Shown here in pieces: positions 44,357-52,629 of a stretch of 64,000 nt of DNA. Origin of the DNA: Rhodococcus globerulus NBRC 14531 (GTDB taxonomy: Bacteria > Actinomycetota > Actinomycetes > Mycobacteriales > Mycobacteriaceae). The stretch's first letter is position 1, and each line of letters begins with the position of its first letter. The DNA is taken from positions 186,001 through 250,000 of the forward strand of contig NZ_BCWX01000003.1 in NCBI RefSeq assembly GCF_001894805.1, read 5' to 3'. The translations under genes were made by a program, and so were the position numbers. Below the pieces are notes generated by a model. The model saw only the letters and a program-made list of their open reading frames with translations, searched no databases and had not been told where the DNA came from.

Positions 44357-45982
44357 TCAGGCCGGCTTTGCCGCAAGCAGGTTGACGCCGGGGTACGGCA
44401 GCGGGGTGACGTCGGTGATCTTCTGCGGATCCCACGCGGTCAGCAGTTCCTGATGCAGAACCGGGTAGTAGACAGCGTTTTCGGCGATCTGGTTCAGGTA
44501 CGACTGCACGAGGGTGCTGCGCTTGGCGGGGTCCGTCTCGCGAGTTGCCTCGTCCATCGTGGCGTAGATTCTCTGAGCCTGCGGCGTGTCGTCCCACTTG
44601 GCGTACGTCTTGGTCCACAGGCCGCCCTTGCTGTACGTGTAGCGAACGAGAAGGTCGACGTCGGATCCGAAAGCCTGCGGGTTCGACGTGCCGGCCGCGA
44701 TCTGGAACTTCTGGCCACTGTTGAGCTTGCTGACCATCGCACTGGTGTCCTGCGGCTCGAGCGTGGTGTTGAATCCGACTGCGTCCCAGGACTCTTTGAT
44801 AGTGGGGAGGCAATCGGCGAGCCAACTGACGTTGGTGGAGAGCAACGTGAGGTCGAGTCCGCTGACGCCGGCGGCAGCGAGGAGCGAGCGTGCCTTGTCC
44901 GGATCGTACGAGTAGACGGTGGACGCGCGCGAGTAGTCGGGATTGCGCTCGTACAGGTAGCTCGTGGCCGGAGCGGCCTTGCCGCCCAGGGCGATCTCGA
45001 TCATCTTCGGAGTGTTGAGAGCGTAGAACATCGCCTGGCGAACGCGAACGTCGTCGAACGGTGCCTGCGTCGTGTCGAAGAGCAGGTACATCAGGTTCAT
45101 GCCCGGATTGCCCTCGACGGTACGTCCACCGGACGTCAGCGTCGGGACGTTCGCAACGGGGATGTTGTCGGCGAGCTGAGCGCCGGCATTGTTGCCCGAT
45201 ACTCGTGCGATACGCGAGGACGTGTCGACGATGGACAGCCAGTTCATGGTCGTGAAGTTGGCCGGACGCGGGCCGTTGTACGCGGGGAAGGCCTCGAATG
45301 CCGTGTTGCTCTTGGGAGTATGGCTGGTCACCTTGTACGGACCGGAGCCGACCACGAGCGCGCCGGACTTGGCTTCGTCCCAATGGCCGTCGAAGACATG
45401 CTTGGGCATGATCTTGGCAATCGAAAGGCGTTGAGCGGCAGCGCTGAACGGGTAGTTGAAGTTGAGTGTCACGGTCTGGTCGTCGACCTTGGTGACGGAC
45501 TGCAACCAGGAAGAGAAGAAGGCGCGGATCAGCACGTTCTGCTGGGGATCGAGAATGCGCTCGAAGCTGAAGACAACGTCGTCCGAGGTGACCGGGGTGC
45601 CGTCGTGCCAGGTGGCGCCGTCGCGGATCTGCATGGTCCAGCTCGACGCGGTGGCGTCGGTGGGAACAGTCTTCGCCAGCGCGGCATACGTCTCGCCGGT
45701 GGCCGGATCGTTCTCGAGCAGGCCTTCGTACACGTGGTTGACCGCGGCCATCAGGAAGCCGGATGCGGTCTGCATCGGATCGAAACTCTGGTCGTTTCCG
45801 TAACCGATGGCGGTGGTGAGGTCGCCCGTGGACGAGGAGCCGCCCACGGCCGAGGTCGACGAGGGGCCGCCGCCGCACGCTGCGAGTGTTGCGGTGATAC
45901 CTGCAGCTGCTCCGAGCAGGCCGGTGTACCGGAACAGGTCCCGGCGGGTGATGGCGGAGCTCAGCGGTCGTTGGTTCTTCAA
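44357..45982 (-). CDS. Family-5 extracellular solute-binding lipoprotein of the importer
   Basis: About 541 residues. The N-terminus is RRDLFRYTGLL (possible Tat-like) with the lipobox LAAC (Cys36), followed by SBP_bac_5 sequences DPATGETYAALAKTV, WTMQIRDGATWHDGTPV and DVRVRQAMFYALN. It is anchored outside and captures the substrate. The start is TTG; I prefer TTG 45982 with GGAGG five bases upstream to TTG 45994. It is the first gene of the leftward unit, preceded by the operator at 46022. Confidence 0.87.
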   Translation of the reverse strand: MKNQRPLSSAITRRDLFRYTGLLGAAAGITATLAACGGGPSSTSAVGGSSSTGDLTTAIGYGNDQSFDPMQTASGFLMAAVNHVYEGLLENDPATGETYAALAKTVPTDATASSWTMQIRDGATWHDGTPVTSDDVVFSFERILDPQQNVLIRAFFSSWLQSVTKVDDQTVTLNFNYPFSAAAQRLSIAKIMPKHVFDGHWDEAKSGALVVGSGPYKVTSHTPKSNTAFEAFPAYNGPRPANFTTMNWLSIVDTSSRIARVSGNNAGAQLADNIPVANVPTLTSGGRTVEGNPGMNLMYLLFDTTQAPFDDVRVRQAMFYALNTPKMIEIALGGKAAPATSYLYERNPDYSRASTVYSYDPDKARSLLAAAGVSGLDLTLLSTNVSWLADCLPTIKESWDAVGFNTTLEPQDTSAMVSKLNSGQKFQIAAGTSNPQAFGSDVDLLVRYTYSKGGLWTKTYAKWDDTPQAQRIYATMDEATRETDPAKRSTLVQSYLNQIAENAVYYPVLHQELLTAWDPQKITDVTPLPYPGVNLLAAKPA

Positions 45983-46021
45983 GGCGGCCTCCAAGGCGGG
46001 GAGCGGGACATCTCGGGTGGG

Positions 46022-46040
46022 ATAGGGGATGTCCTATGTT
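46022..46040. promoter_or_regulatory. Operator-like palindrome ATAGG-N6-CCTAT, transporter side
   Basis: ATAGG (46022-46026) and CCTAT (46033-46037) are perfect arms. A 15-base stretch, 46026-46040, is repeated in inverted orientation at 46219-46233. It lies 40 bases upstream of the binding protein start, a good position for repression. Confidence 0.7.
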
Positions 46041-46218
46041 CGACGTCCGATGTTGCGTAACCTACATTGTGGATCAGAACGCGTCTAGAGAGTCGTGAGA
46101 ACTTGCGGGGAGAAATTTCGTATTTCGGCGAGTTTCATTCACCATTTAGTGCTCTCACCTGCATAGATGAAGACTGTGTTACCGACCTCGAATTGACGGT
46201 CGATCTCACTGGCCGTAT

Positions 46219-46237
46219 AACATAGGACATCCCTTAT
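46219..46237. promoter_or_regulatory. Operator-like palindrome ATAGG-N6-CTTAT, catabolic operon side
   Basis: Inverted copy of the other site, with one mismatch in an arm (CTTAT versus CCTAT). It lies 19 bases upstream of the first oxidoreductase start, where a bound repressor would block transcription. Confidence 0.7.
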
Positions 46238-46255
46238 CCAATCTTTGGAGACTTC

Positions 46256-47305
46256 ATGACCCGATACAAAGTCGGCGTGGTCGGTTGCGGATTCTTCGGT
46301 AGTTCACTCGCACGCGAGTTTGCTGCCCATCCACGTTTCGAACTCACGATGCTCTGCGACCGAGATATAGAGCGGGCGACGGAAGCCGCGGGAGAATTCG
46401 GTGCGACCCCCACCAACGATCACGGTGCGGTGGCGGCTGAAGCGACGATCGACCTTGTTGTAGTCGCGACGCCCAATCACACCCATGCGGAACCGGCACT
46501 TGCCGCACTGACACAGGGCAAGGCAGTGTTCGTGGAGAAGCCACTCGCAGTCGAGCTCTCCGAAGCTCGCGGCATGATCGAGTGCGCCGACACCAACGGT
46601 TCGACGCTCATGGTCGGACACATCATGCGGATGATGCCGGGTGTGCGAGCCCTGGCCGCGTCGGTCCGGTCCGGAGACATCGGTGACGTCAATGCCATCG
46701 AGACATCGAGGTCCCGGTGGATAGACACCGCCGGCGCGGACCCACAGTGGTGGAAGCTCGACAAGAGTCAGACCGGCGGCGAACTCACTCACGAGATTCA
46801 CGAACTGGATTTGATGTGCTGGCTCGGCGGTGACGTCGACGGCGTGTCGAGCATCGCGACACCGGACGACGGATTCCGGACGACGGTCGTGAAGTTCGCC
46901 AACGGCGCGGTCGGCACCCACACGATCTCGACCCGCTCGCACACGTCGTCGTGGGATCTGACGGTCAACGGATCGGACGGCGCGCTTCGGGCGGATTTCC
47001 GTACCGGACTTGTGCAGCGCTTCACCGGAGGTCAGGTTGTCGAATCCTGGCCCATCTTCGACGACGCGGACGAGAATCAGTCCTTGATCGACTCGGCAAC
47101 CAAGACGCAGAAGTACAACTCCGGCGGCGCGGCGTCGTCGGTGTGGATGCAGGCCGCGATCCGCCACGAAATCGACGAGATCGCACGGGTTCTCGATTCC
47201 GGCGCCGAATCGCCCCTCACGGCGGACACCGACCGAGCGCTGGTCGTGGCGCAGCAGGTGCGTCTCGGACAAGCCGAGCCCGCGGACATTCGAGCTGCGC
47301 GATGA
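46256..47305 (+). CDS. GFO/IDH/MocA-family oxidoreductase 1 of sialic acid locus
   Basis: 349 residues. The NAD(P) motif GVVGCGFFG (7-15) and the catalytic Lys motif VEKPLAVEL (EKP at 94-96) are intact, and the C-terminal alpha/beta sheet domain includes GGELTHEIHELDLMCWLGG with a conserved His. It is the first gene of the rightward operon, with TGGAGAC before ATG 46256. Family members include NanOx-type enzymes that convert 2,7-anhydro-sialic acid to Neu5Ac, and inositol and sugar dehydrogenases. The activity here is inferred from context. Confidence 0.85.
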   Translation: MTRYKVGVVGCGFFGSSLAREFAAHPRFELTMLCDRDIERATEAAGEFGATPTNDHGAVAAEATIDLVVVATPNHTHAEPALAALTQGKAVFVEKPLAVELSEARGMIECADTNGSTLMVGHIMRMMPGVRALAASVRSGDIGDVNAIETSRSRWIDTAGADPQWWKLDKSQTGGELTHEIHELDLMCWLGGDVDGVSSIATPDDGFRTTVVKFANGAVGTHTISTRSHTSSWDLTVNGSDGALRADFRTGLVQRFTGGQVVESWPIFDDADENQSLIDSATKTQKYNSGGAASSVWMQAAIRHEIDEIARVLDSGAESPLTADTDRALVVAQQVRLGQAEPADIRAAR

Positions 47306-48297
47306 GCGTCCGCGTTGCCGTGATCGGCAGCGGCGGAATCGCGCGGGACCACGTACGTTCGCTCGCCGGCCTGCCGACAGTGGAGGTCGCCTACGTAGTC
47401 GGTAGTGACTTGAACCGGGCTGCATCGGTGGCTGCCCTCGCACCGGGCGCGCAGGCGAGCACCGACCTGGACCGAGTTCTGGCAGATCCGTCGATCACGG
47501 CTGTCAACGTCGTCGGGGCAACTCCGGATCATGCGCCGGTGACGATTGCAGCAGGCCGTGCGGGAAAGCATGTCCACGTGGAGAAGCCGGCCGCGCTGAG
47601 CGTCGCCGACTTCGACGCCATGGTTGCAGCGACCGAAGGCAACGGTACGTCGTTGATGGTCGGTCAGACCGTGCGGTTCCAGCCGTCGATCACCTCGATC
47701 GGCGCTTCCGTCGCGCAGGGCGCTATCGGGGATCCCCGCTTGATCCATTTGAGTTGGTACACCGGCCACGTCTGGCCGGGCGGCTGGCGCGGGTGGCAAC
47801 ACGACAAGGAACGCTCCGGTGGGCATCCCGTTCACAACGGAACGCACGCACTCGATCTGGTGACCTGGCTGATCGACCGCAAGCCGATTCGCGTTTTCGC
47901 TCGCAGCTTTCCGACGTTTGCCGCCGGCATGCCCGTTCATGACAGCTTCCATCTGACCGTCCGCTTCGAGGACGGTTCCTTGGCGTTGATCGAGTTGGCG
48001 TACGCGCTGCCACAATCGGGAAAGATGTTGCGTCGCATCGTCGTCTCGGGCACGCAGGGCACTCTCGCGCACGACACGGGCGATGATCCGGGGCTCATGT
48101 CCGACACCACCAACGCGCCGCCGTCGTCGATCGAAGACGCCATGACGCATCAGATGCGCCACTGGATCGGCACTCTTGACGGTTCTCAGACGCCGTTGGT
48201 CCAGAACTGGCAGGTGCGCGCGGCGCTCGCCACAGCCGTCGCCGCGCAACAATCGCTTGATACCGGGCGCGCCGTTGCAATCGGAGGGCAGCAATGA
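47302..48297 (+). CDS. GFO/IDH/MocA-family oxidoreductase 2 of sialic acid locus
   Basis: 331 residues. The Rossmann motif AVIGSGGIARDH (6-17) and EKP (94-96) are present, and GGHPVHNGTHALDLVTWLID provides the His/Asp-type catalytic helix. It overlaps the first oxidoreductase by four bases (ATGA). It is only distantly similar to its two neighbours, so the trio is unlikely to be a recent duplication. A role in redox-assisted isomerisation or hydration of sialic acid derivatives is possible. Confidence 0.85.
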   Translation: MSVRVAVIGSGGIARDHVRSLAGLPTVEVAYVVGSDLNRAASVAALAPGAQASTDLDRVLADPSITAVNVVGATPDHAPVTIAAGRAGKHVHVEKPAALSVADFDAMVAATEGNGTSLMVGQTVRFQPSITSIGASVAQGAIGDPRLIHLSWYTGHVWPGGWRGWQHDKERSGGHPVHNGTHALDLVTWLIDRKPIRVFARSFPTFAAGMPVHDSFHLTVRFEDGSLALIELAYALPQSGKMLRRIVVSGTQGTLAHDTGDDPGLMSDTTNAPPSSIEDAMTHQMRHWIGTLDGSQTPLVQNWQVRAALATAVAAQQSLDTGRAVAIGGQQ

Positions 48298-49346
48298 CCA
48301 GCACTGGTTCGATCCGTGTCGGATTCATCAGCGGCGTAAGGCATGCCGGGTCCTACGCGGACTTGTTGCGAGCCGACCCCCGCGTGCACCTGGTCGGTGT
48401 CGCCGACGAATCATCGGTGCCCGACTGGATCCGCGAAGACGGAATGAAGATGGCCGCTGCCGCCGACATCGCGTGGATCGACGACCTCGGTGAGCTTCTC
48501 GACCCCGACCGGATTGACCTGGCAGTGATCTGCAGCGAACCGACTCGGCATGCGAGGCTCGCTATAGCTGCCTTGAACGCGGGACTTGATGTCCTCGTGG
48601 ACAAGCCGGTGGGAATCGACGAGACAGAAGCCGCGGCGGTTCAGGAAGCAGCTGAGGCAAACGGGCGCATCTGCACCGTAGTAAACCGCACGCATTCACC
48701 CGCCCTGCGGAGACTGCGCCGCTGGATCGACGCGGGAAACCTCGGACTTCCACGCCACGTGGACATCGAGTTCCTCGCCAGCGGAACACATTTTGCGACA
48801 TCCGTGGAACGGCCGGAGTTGGTTGTCGACCCAGCACTGTCCGGCGGGGGAGAAGTTGTGAACTTCCTTGGATACGCCGCCGACTACCTCCGTTACCTCA
48901 CCGGACTCGACGTCACCGAGGTGTACGCGGAGACAAGCACGTTGTACGGCGGCGCACACGAGAAGTTCGGTGTGGAAGACACCGCGCTCATTTCACTCGC
49001 GCTGGCACACGGCGTCACTGCGACCGTCACAGTCGGAAGAATCCCCGCAGCACCAGGTTTCGGTGCCAATACCGCAACGGTTCGGGTACTCGGATCGCAC
49101 GGTTACGCCAGTTCGGACGACGACAAACCAGCGCTCATGCAGTTCGGTGCTTCCGGTGATGTCACCGCACTACCCATCGGGGGCTTCGGATCCGACAATG
49201 CGGTGTCGAGCTTCCTCGCTCACCTACTCGATCGACTGCCGAACCGGATCAACCCCGATTACTCGGTTGCCGACGCTCGCGCATCGATGCGCGTGATCGA
49301 CGCCGCCTACCGGTCCGCCGCGTGCGGGCAGCCGGTTTCCGTGTGA
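48294..49346 (+). CDS. GFO/IDH/MocA-family oxidoreductase 3 with a degenerate nucleotide-binding motif
   Basis: 350 residues. The opening GFISGVRHAGSYADLL replaces the usual GxGxxG, and the Lys motif is DKPVGID (DKP at 103-105) rather than EKP. The rest (CSEPTRHARLAIAALNAGLD, GGGEVVNFLGYAADYLRYLT) keeps the family layout. It overlaps oxidoreductase 2 by four bases. It may bind a different cofactor, be structural, or act as a non-oxidative partner. A 58-base gap separates it from the aldolase gene. Confidence 0.8.
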   Translation: MTSTGSIRVGFISGVRHAGSYADLLRADPRVHLVGVADESSVPDWIREDGMKMAAAADIAWIDDLGELLDPDRIDLAVICSEPTRHARLAIAALNAGLDVLVDKPVGIDETEAAAVQEAAEANGRICTVVNRTHSPALRRLRRWIDAGNLGLPRHVDIEFLASGTHFATSVERPELVVDPALSGGGEVVNFLGYAADYLRYLTGLDVTEVYAETSTLYGGAHEKFGVEDTALISLALAHGVTATVTVGRIPAAPGFGANTATVRVLGSHGYASSDDDKPALMQFGASGDVTALPIGGFGSDNAVSSFLAHLLDRLPNRINPDYSVADARASMRVIDAAYRSAACGQPVSV

Positions 49347-49404
49347 TCAACCTTCAAGTGTTTTGCCCCGCAATTTAATCCGATAATCAACGTACGGAGA
49401 CCCC

Positions 49405-50334
49405 ATGAGCACGGACACCACGACCTTCAGCGGAATTGTTCCTCCGATCGTCACACCCTTGACCATTGACGGTGACGTCGACACGAAGTCGCTCGAGCGC
49501 CTCCTGTCGATGCAGATCGAGGCGGGCGTCGACGGCCTGTTCATCCTCGGTTCCTCGGGCGAGGTCGGCTACCTGACCGATGCTCAGCGCGCCCAGGTTG
49601 TGCAGACGGCCATCGGACACGTCGGCGGCCAGTTGCCGGTGTTGGTCGGTGTCAACGACATGACGACGAACCGCGTCATCGCAGTTGCCGAGCAGGCACG
49701 TGAGGCCGGTGCAGACGCCATCGTCGCGACAGCTCCCTTCTACGCGATCACCAACGCCGAAGAGACGGCCACGCACTTCCGCTCCATCCATGCGGCAGTG
49801 GACCTTCCGCTGTTTGCCTACGACGTTCCGGTCCGTGTTCACAGCAAGCTTTCCACCGCAATGCTGGTCGAACTCGGCCGCGAAGGTGTCATTGCCGGTG
49901 TCAAGGACTCGAGCGGCGACGACGTCAGCTTCCGCATGCTGCTGCGTCAGTCCGTCGGCCTGGAGAACTTTGCCGTCTTCACCGGCCACGAGGTTGTAGT
50001 CGACGGCTGCCTGCTCATGGGTGCATCAGGTGCGGTGCCCGGCCTGGCAAACGTCGATCCCCACGGCTACGTCCGGTTGTGGCGCGCCGCGCAGGCCGGC
50101 GACTGGGCTGCCGCCAAGGTCGAGCAGGACCGGCTCACGGATCTCTTCTCCATCGTCGACGCGCCGACGCCGGGCCGCGTCAGTGCAGGTGCTGCCGGAT
50201 TGGGCGCCTTCAAGACTGCACTGGCTCTGCGCGGTGTCATCTCGAGCAACACGATGTGCGCTCCGATGCTGTCTCTCGACGAGTCCGAGGCCGCAACCAT
50301 CAAGGTCATTCTCGAACGCGCCGGACTGATCTGA
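49405..50334 (+). CDS. nanA: DHDPS/NAL-family aldolase, probable sialic acid aldolase NanA
   Basis: 309 residues with a (beta/alpha)8 barrel. The pyruvate-binding motif is LGSSGE, the catalytic Tyr lies in LFAYDVPV, and the Schiff-base Lys is in AGVKDSSGDD. NanA cleaves N-acetylneuraminate to ManNAc and pyruvate. DHDPS and KDG aldolases share these motifs, so the choice rests on the downstream kinase, NanE, NagA and NagB. It is followed by the ROK kinase with a two-base gap. Confidence 0.75.
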   Translation: MSTDTTTFSGIVPPIVTPLTIDGDVDTKSLERLLSMQIEAGVDGLFILGSSGEVGYLTDAQRAQVVQTAIGHVGGQLPVLVGVNDMTTNRVIAVAEQAREAGADAIVATAPFYAITNAEETATHFRSIHAAVDLPLFAYDVPVRVHSKLSTAMLVELGREGVIAGVKDSSGDDVSFRMLLRQSVGLENFAVFTGHEVVVDGCLLMGASGAVPGLANVDPHGYVRLWRAAQAGDWAAAKVEQDRLTDLFSIVDAPTPGRVSAGAAGLGAFKTALALRGVISSNTMCAPMLSLDESEAATIKVILERAGLI

Positions 50335-50336
50335 CG

Positions 50337-51266
50337 ATGACGCACGGGCAGGAGCGTTGGATCGGTGTCGACATCGGGGGCACCAAAGTAGCTGCAGCCG
50401 TGGTTACCTCCTCAGGTGAAGTGCTCGAATCCGTTCGCGCAGCAACACCGGCGGCGGGCCGAGATGCGGTGCTCGACACTACAGCTGCATTGATCGACCA
50501 GTTACGCGTCACACACACTGTTGACGGAATCGGTGTTGGTGCACCGGGAATCGTCGATCGGTCCAGTGGTCGAGTGGTGTTCGCTTCCGACATCCTGCCC
50601 GGGTGGATGGGCGCAGAGGTGCGCAGTGAGCTCGAAGCGCGTACGTCGCTGCCGGTGACCGTGGACAACGACGTGCGAGTTATGGCGCACGGGGAGAACA
50701 TGATCGGTGCCGGCCACGGTCGGAGTTCCGTCTTGTTCGTCTCGATCGGCACCGGCATCGGTGGCGCGCTGTCCATCGGCGGTGAACTCCGTCATGGCGC
50801 TCACGGCACGGCAGGTGAACTGGCACATCTGCTCGTTCCCGCGGCCGGTGCCATCGGCTGTGGCTGCGGCCGCACCGATCACCTCGAAGCGGTTGCCTCC
50901 GGACCCGCCATGGCTGCCGAGTATGCCGCCAGGGCTGGTGTTCCCGTGCAGCCTTTGCCGAAGGTGGTTGCACTGATGCACTCGGGTGACCCGATTGCCC
51001 GCGCAGTGATCACCGATGCGGGTGAACTACTCGGCCGGGTTCTGGCCGGAGTGGCAACGGCCTTCGATCCCGAGGTGATCGTGATCGGCGGCGGCGCCGC
51101 CCAGATCGGAGCAGATCTGCTGTCGCCCTTGATGTCGGCATTCCGAGTCGAAGCGATGAAGCCGATCGCCGAGACCGCCATTCTCCCGGCACGGTTGGGC
51201 ACCGACGCGCCATTGGTGGGCGCCGGACTGCTTGCCGCCGCAACACGAACAGAGGTATCACGATGA
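50337..51266 (+). CDS. nanK: ROK-family kinase, probable N-acetylmannosamine kinase NanK
   Basis: 309 residues. The ATP motif is GVDIGGTKVAAAV, the second phosphate motif GVGAPGIVD, and the catalytic Asp lies in VDNDVRVMAHGE (Asp112). The ROK zinc site has His164 in GTAGELAH and Cys175/Cys177 in GCGCGRTDHLE, but the third Cys is replaced by His182. It should phosphorylate ManNAc before epimerisation by NanE, whose gene it overlaps by four bases. Glucokinase activity is the main alternative. Confidence 0.82.
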   Translation: MTHGQERWIGVDIGGTKVAAAVVTSSGEVLESVRAATPAAGRDAVLDTTAALIDQLRVTHTVDGIGVGAPGIVDRSSGRVVFASDILPGWMGAEVRSELEARTSLPVTVDNDVRVMAHGENMIGAGHGRSSVLFVSIGTGIGGALSIGGELRHGAHGTAGELAHLLVPAAGAIGCGCGRTDHLEAVASGPAMAAEYAARAGVPVQPLPKVVALMHSGDPIARAVITDAGELLGRVLAGVATAFDPEVIVIGGGAAQIGADLLSPLMSAFRVEAMKPIAETAILPARLGTDAPLVGAGLLAAATRTEVSR

Positions 51267-51970
51267 CACTCGACGAGTTACTGAAGATCATCAGCGGAAA
51301 GCTGGTCGTCTCGTGCCAGGCTGGCCATGGGCACGCGCTGCGTGACACGGCAACAATCGAGCGGATGGCCAGGGCTGCCGTCGACGGCGGCGCTGCCGCG
51401 ATTCGCTGCGGCGGAGTGGGCGGAACACCCGATGTCGCCGCTGTCGCCGCTGCTGTGACGGTGCCGGTGATCGGTCTGACGAAGATCGGATCCTCCGGGG
51501 TGTTCATCACTCCGACACGAGAATCCGCGTTGGACGTTGTCGACGCCGGTGCACAAATCGTTGCAGCCGACGCGACATTGCGCCAACGCCCGGACGGATT
51601 GACATTCGCGGATACCGTCGAGGCAGTCCATGCGCGAGGCGCTCTGGTGATGGCTGATTGTGGAACGCTCGAAGATGGCATTGCGGCCGCAGAGGCCGGC
51701 GCCGACATCATCTCGAGTACCCTTGCCGGTTACACCGAGAACAGTCGACGGCTCAGTGGTCCCGATCTGGAGCTGATCTCGGAACTGAGGAACGCACTTC
51801 CCGATGCAGTGCTGATCGCGGAAGGTCGCTACCACAGCCCGGAGCATGCAGCGCAGGCGATTGCGCTTGGTGCGGATTCGGTAGTGGTGGGTACCGCGAT
51901 CACCGATCCAGCCTTCATTACCGCGACGTTCGCCAAGGCGATCGCGGGCGCGCGGAGCGATGGTCGATGA
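51263..51970 (+). CDS. nanE: N-acetylmannosamine-6-phosphate 2-epimerase NanE
   Basis: 235 residues of a TIM barrel. VVSCQAGHGHALRDTATI and AAIRCGGVGGTPDV followed by VIGLTK are the phosphate-binding and catalytic strands of NanE, with LIAEGRYHSPEHAAQAIALGAD at the C terminus. It converts ManNAc-6-P to GlcNAc-6-P. Four-base overlaps with nanK upstream and the SGNH gene downstream imply a tightly coupled operon. The assignment is the most specific marker of sialic acid use in the locus. Confidence 0.88.
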   Translation: MTLDELLKIISGKLVVSCQAGHGHALRDTATIERMARAAVDGGAAAIRCGGVGGTPDVAAVAAAVTVPVIGLTKIGSSGVFITPTRESALDVVDAGAQIVAADATLRQRPDGLTFADTVEAVHARGALVMADCGTLEDGIAAAEAGADIISSTLAGYTENSRRLSGPDLELISELRNALPDAVLIAEGRYHSPEHAAQAIALGADSVVVGTAITDPAFITATFAKAIAGARSDGR

Positions 51971-52629
51971 CGGCTGAGCGTCGCAGAGTCGAAGCACTGC
52001 TGAAAGATTCGTCCACACCGATCCGGTGGGTGTTCACCGGCGACAGCATCACGCAGGGTTTGGCTCACACAAACGGGCAGCGCAGCTACGTCGAACACTT
52101 TGCGGAACGCATCCGTGGCGAGATGTCGTTGTTCAATCACATTGTGATCAACACCGGCGTGAGCGGTAACCGCTCGTCCGACGTCCGTGACGGATTTGCC
52201 CATCGCATCGAGATCTTCGAGCCGTCGGTGGTGTTGATCATGCTCGGCACCAACGACGCTCTCGGCGGCGGCGTCGATCTCGAACGATTCCGGGAAGACC
52301 TGTCCGACATCATCTTCCGCTCACGTGCGCTCGGTGCCGTTCCGATTCTGCAGACGCCGCCGCCCATCGACGTCCCGAACGCGCCGACGCGATCCGCGCT
52401 GATCGACTACGTCGAGATGACCCGCCGGGTTGCCGCGTCGACGCGCGCGATCTTCATCGATCACTACGAGCAGTGGTTCGCGGATTCACCGGAGGGTCCG
52501 CCGCCGTCACTCTTGGCTGATGCGTTCCATCCGAACGAGAACGGGCACTATGTGCTCGCGGACGCGATACTTCGCGAGTTGGGGATCGCCGACATGGACA
52601 GTTCTGTTGCAACACAGGTGATGTCGTGA
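51967..52629 (+). CDS. SGNH/GDSL hydrolase, possible sialate O-acetylesterase
   Basis: 220 residues. The block I Ser is in FTGDSITQG, the Asn/Gly motif follows in MLGTNDALGGG, and the catalytic Asp/His pair is in ADAFHPNENGHY. No signal peptide, so it would act in the cytoplasm. In sialic acid loci an esterase of this type removes O-acetyl groups from imported sugars. It overlaps nanE and nagA by four bases. An esterase with other acyl sugars as substrate is equally compatible. Confidence 0.8.
   Translation: MTAERRRVEALLKDSSTPIRWVFTGDSITQGLAHTNGQRSYVEHFAERIRGEMSLFNHIVINTGVSGNRSSDVRDGFAHRIEIFEPSVVLIMLGTNDALGGGVDLERFREDLSDIIFRSRALGAVPILQTPPPIDVPNAPTRSALIDYVEMTRRVAASTRAIFIDHYEQWFADSPEGPPPSLLADAFHPNENGHYVLADAILRELGIADMDSSVATQVMS

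Noticed and set aside
44453-46060. Rightward open frame (535 codons) opposite the binding protein
   Set aside because: The opposite strand encodes a clear lipoprotein with family-5 binding protein features.
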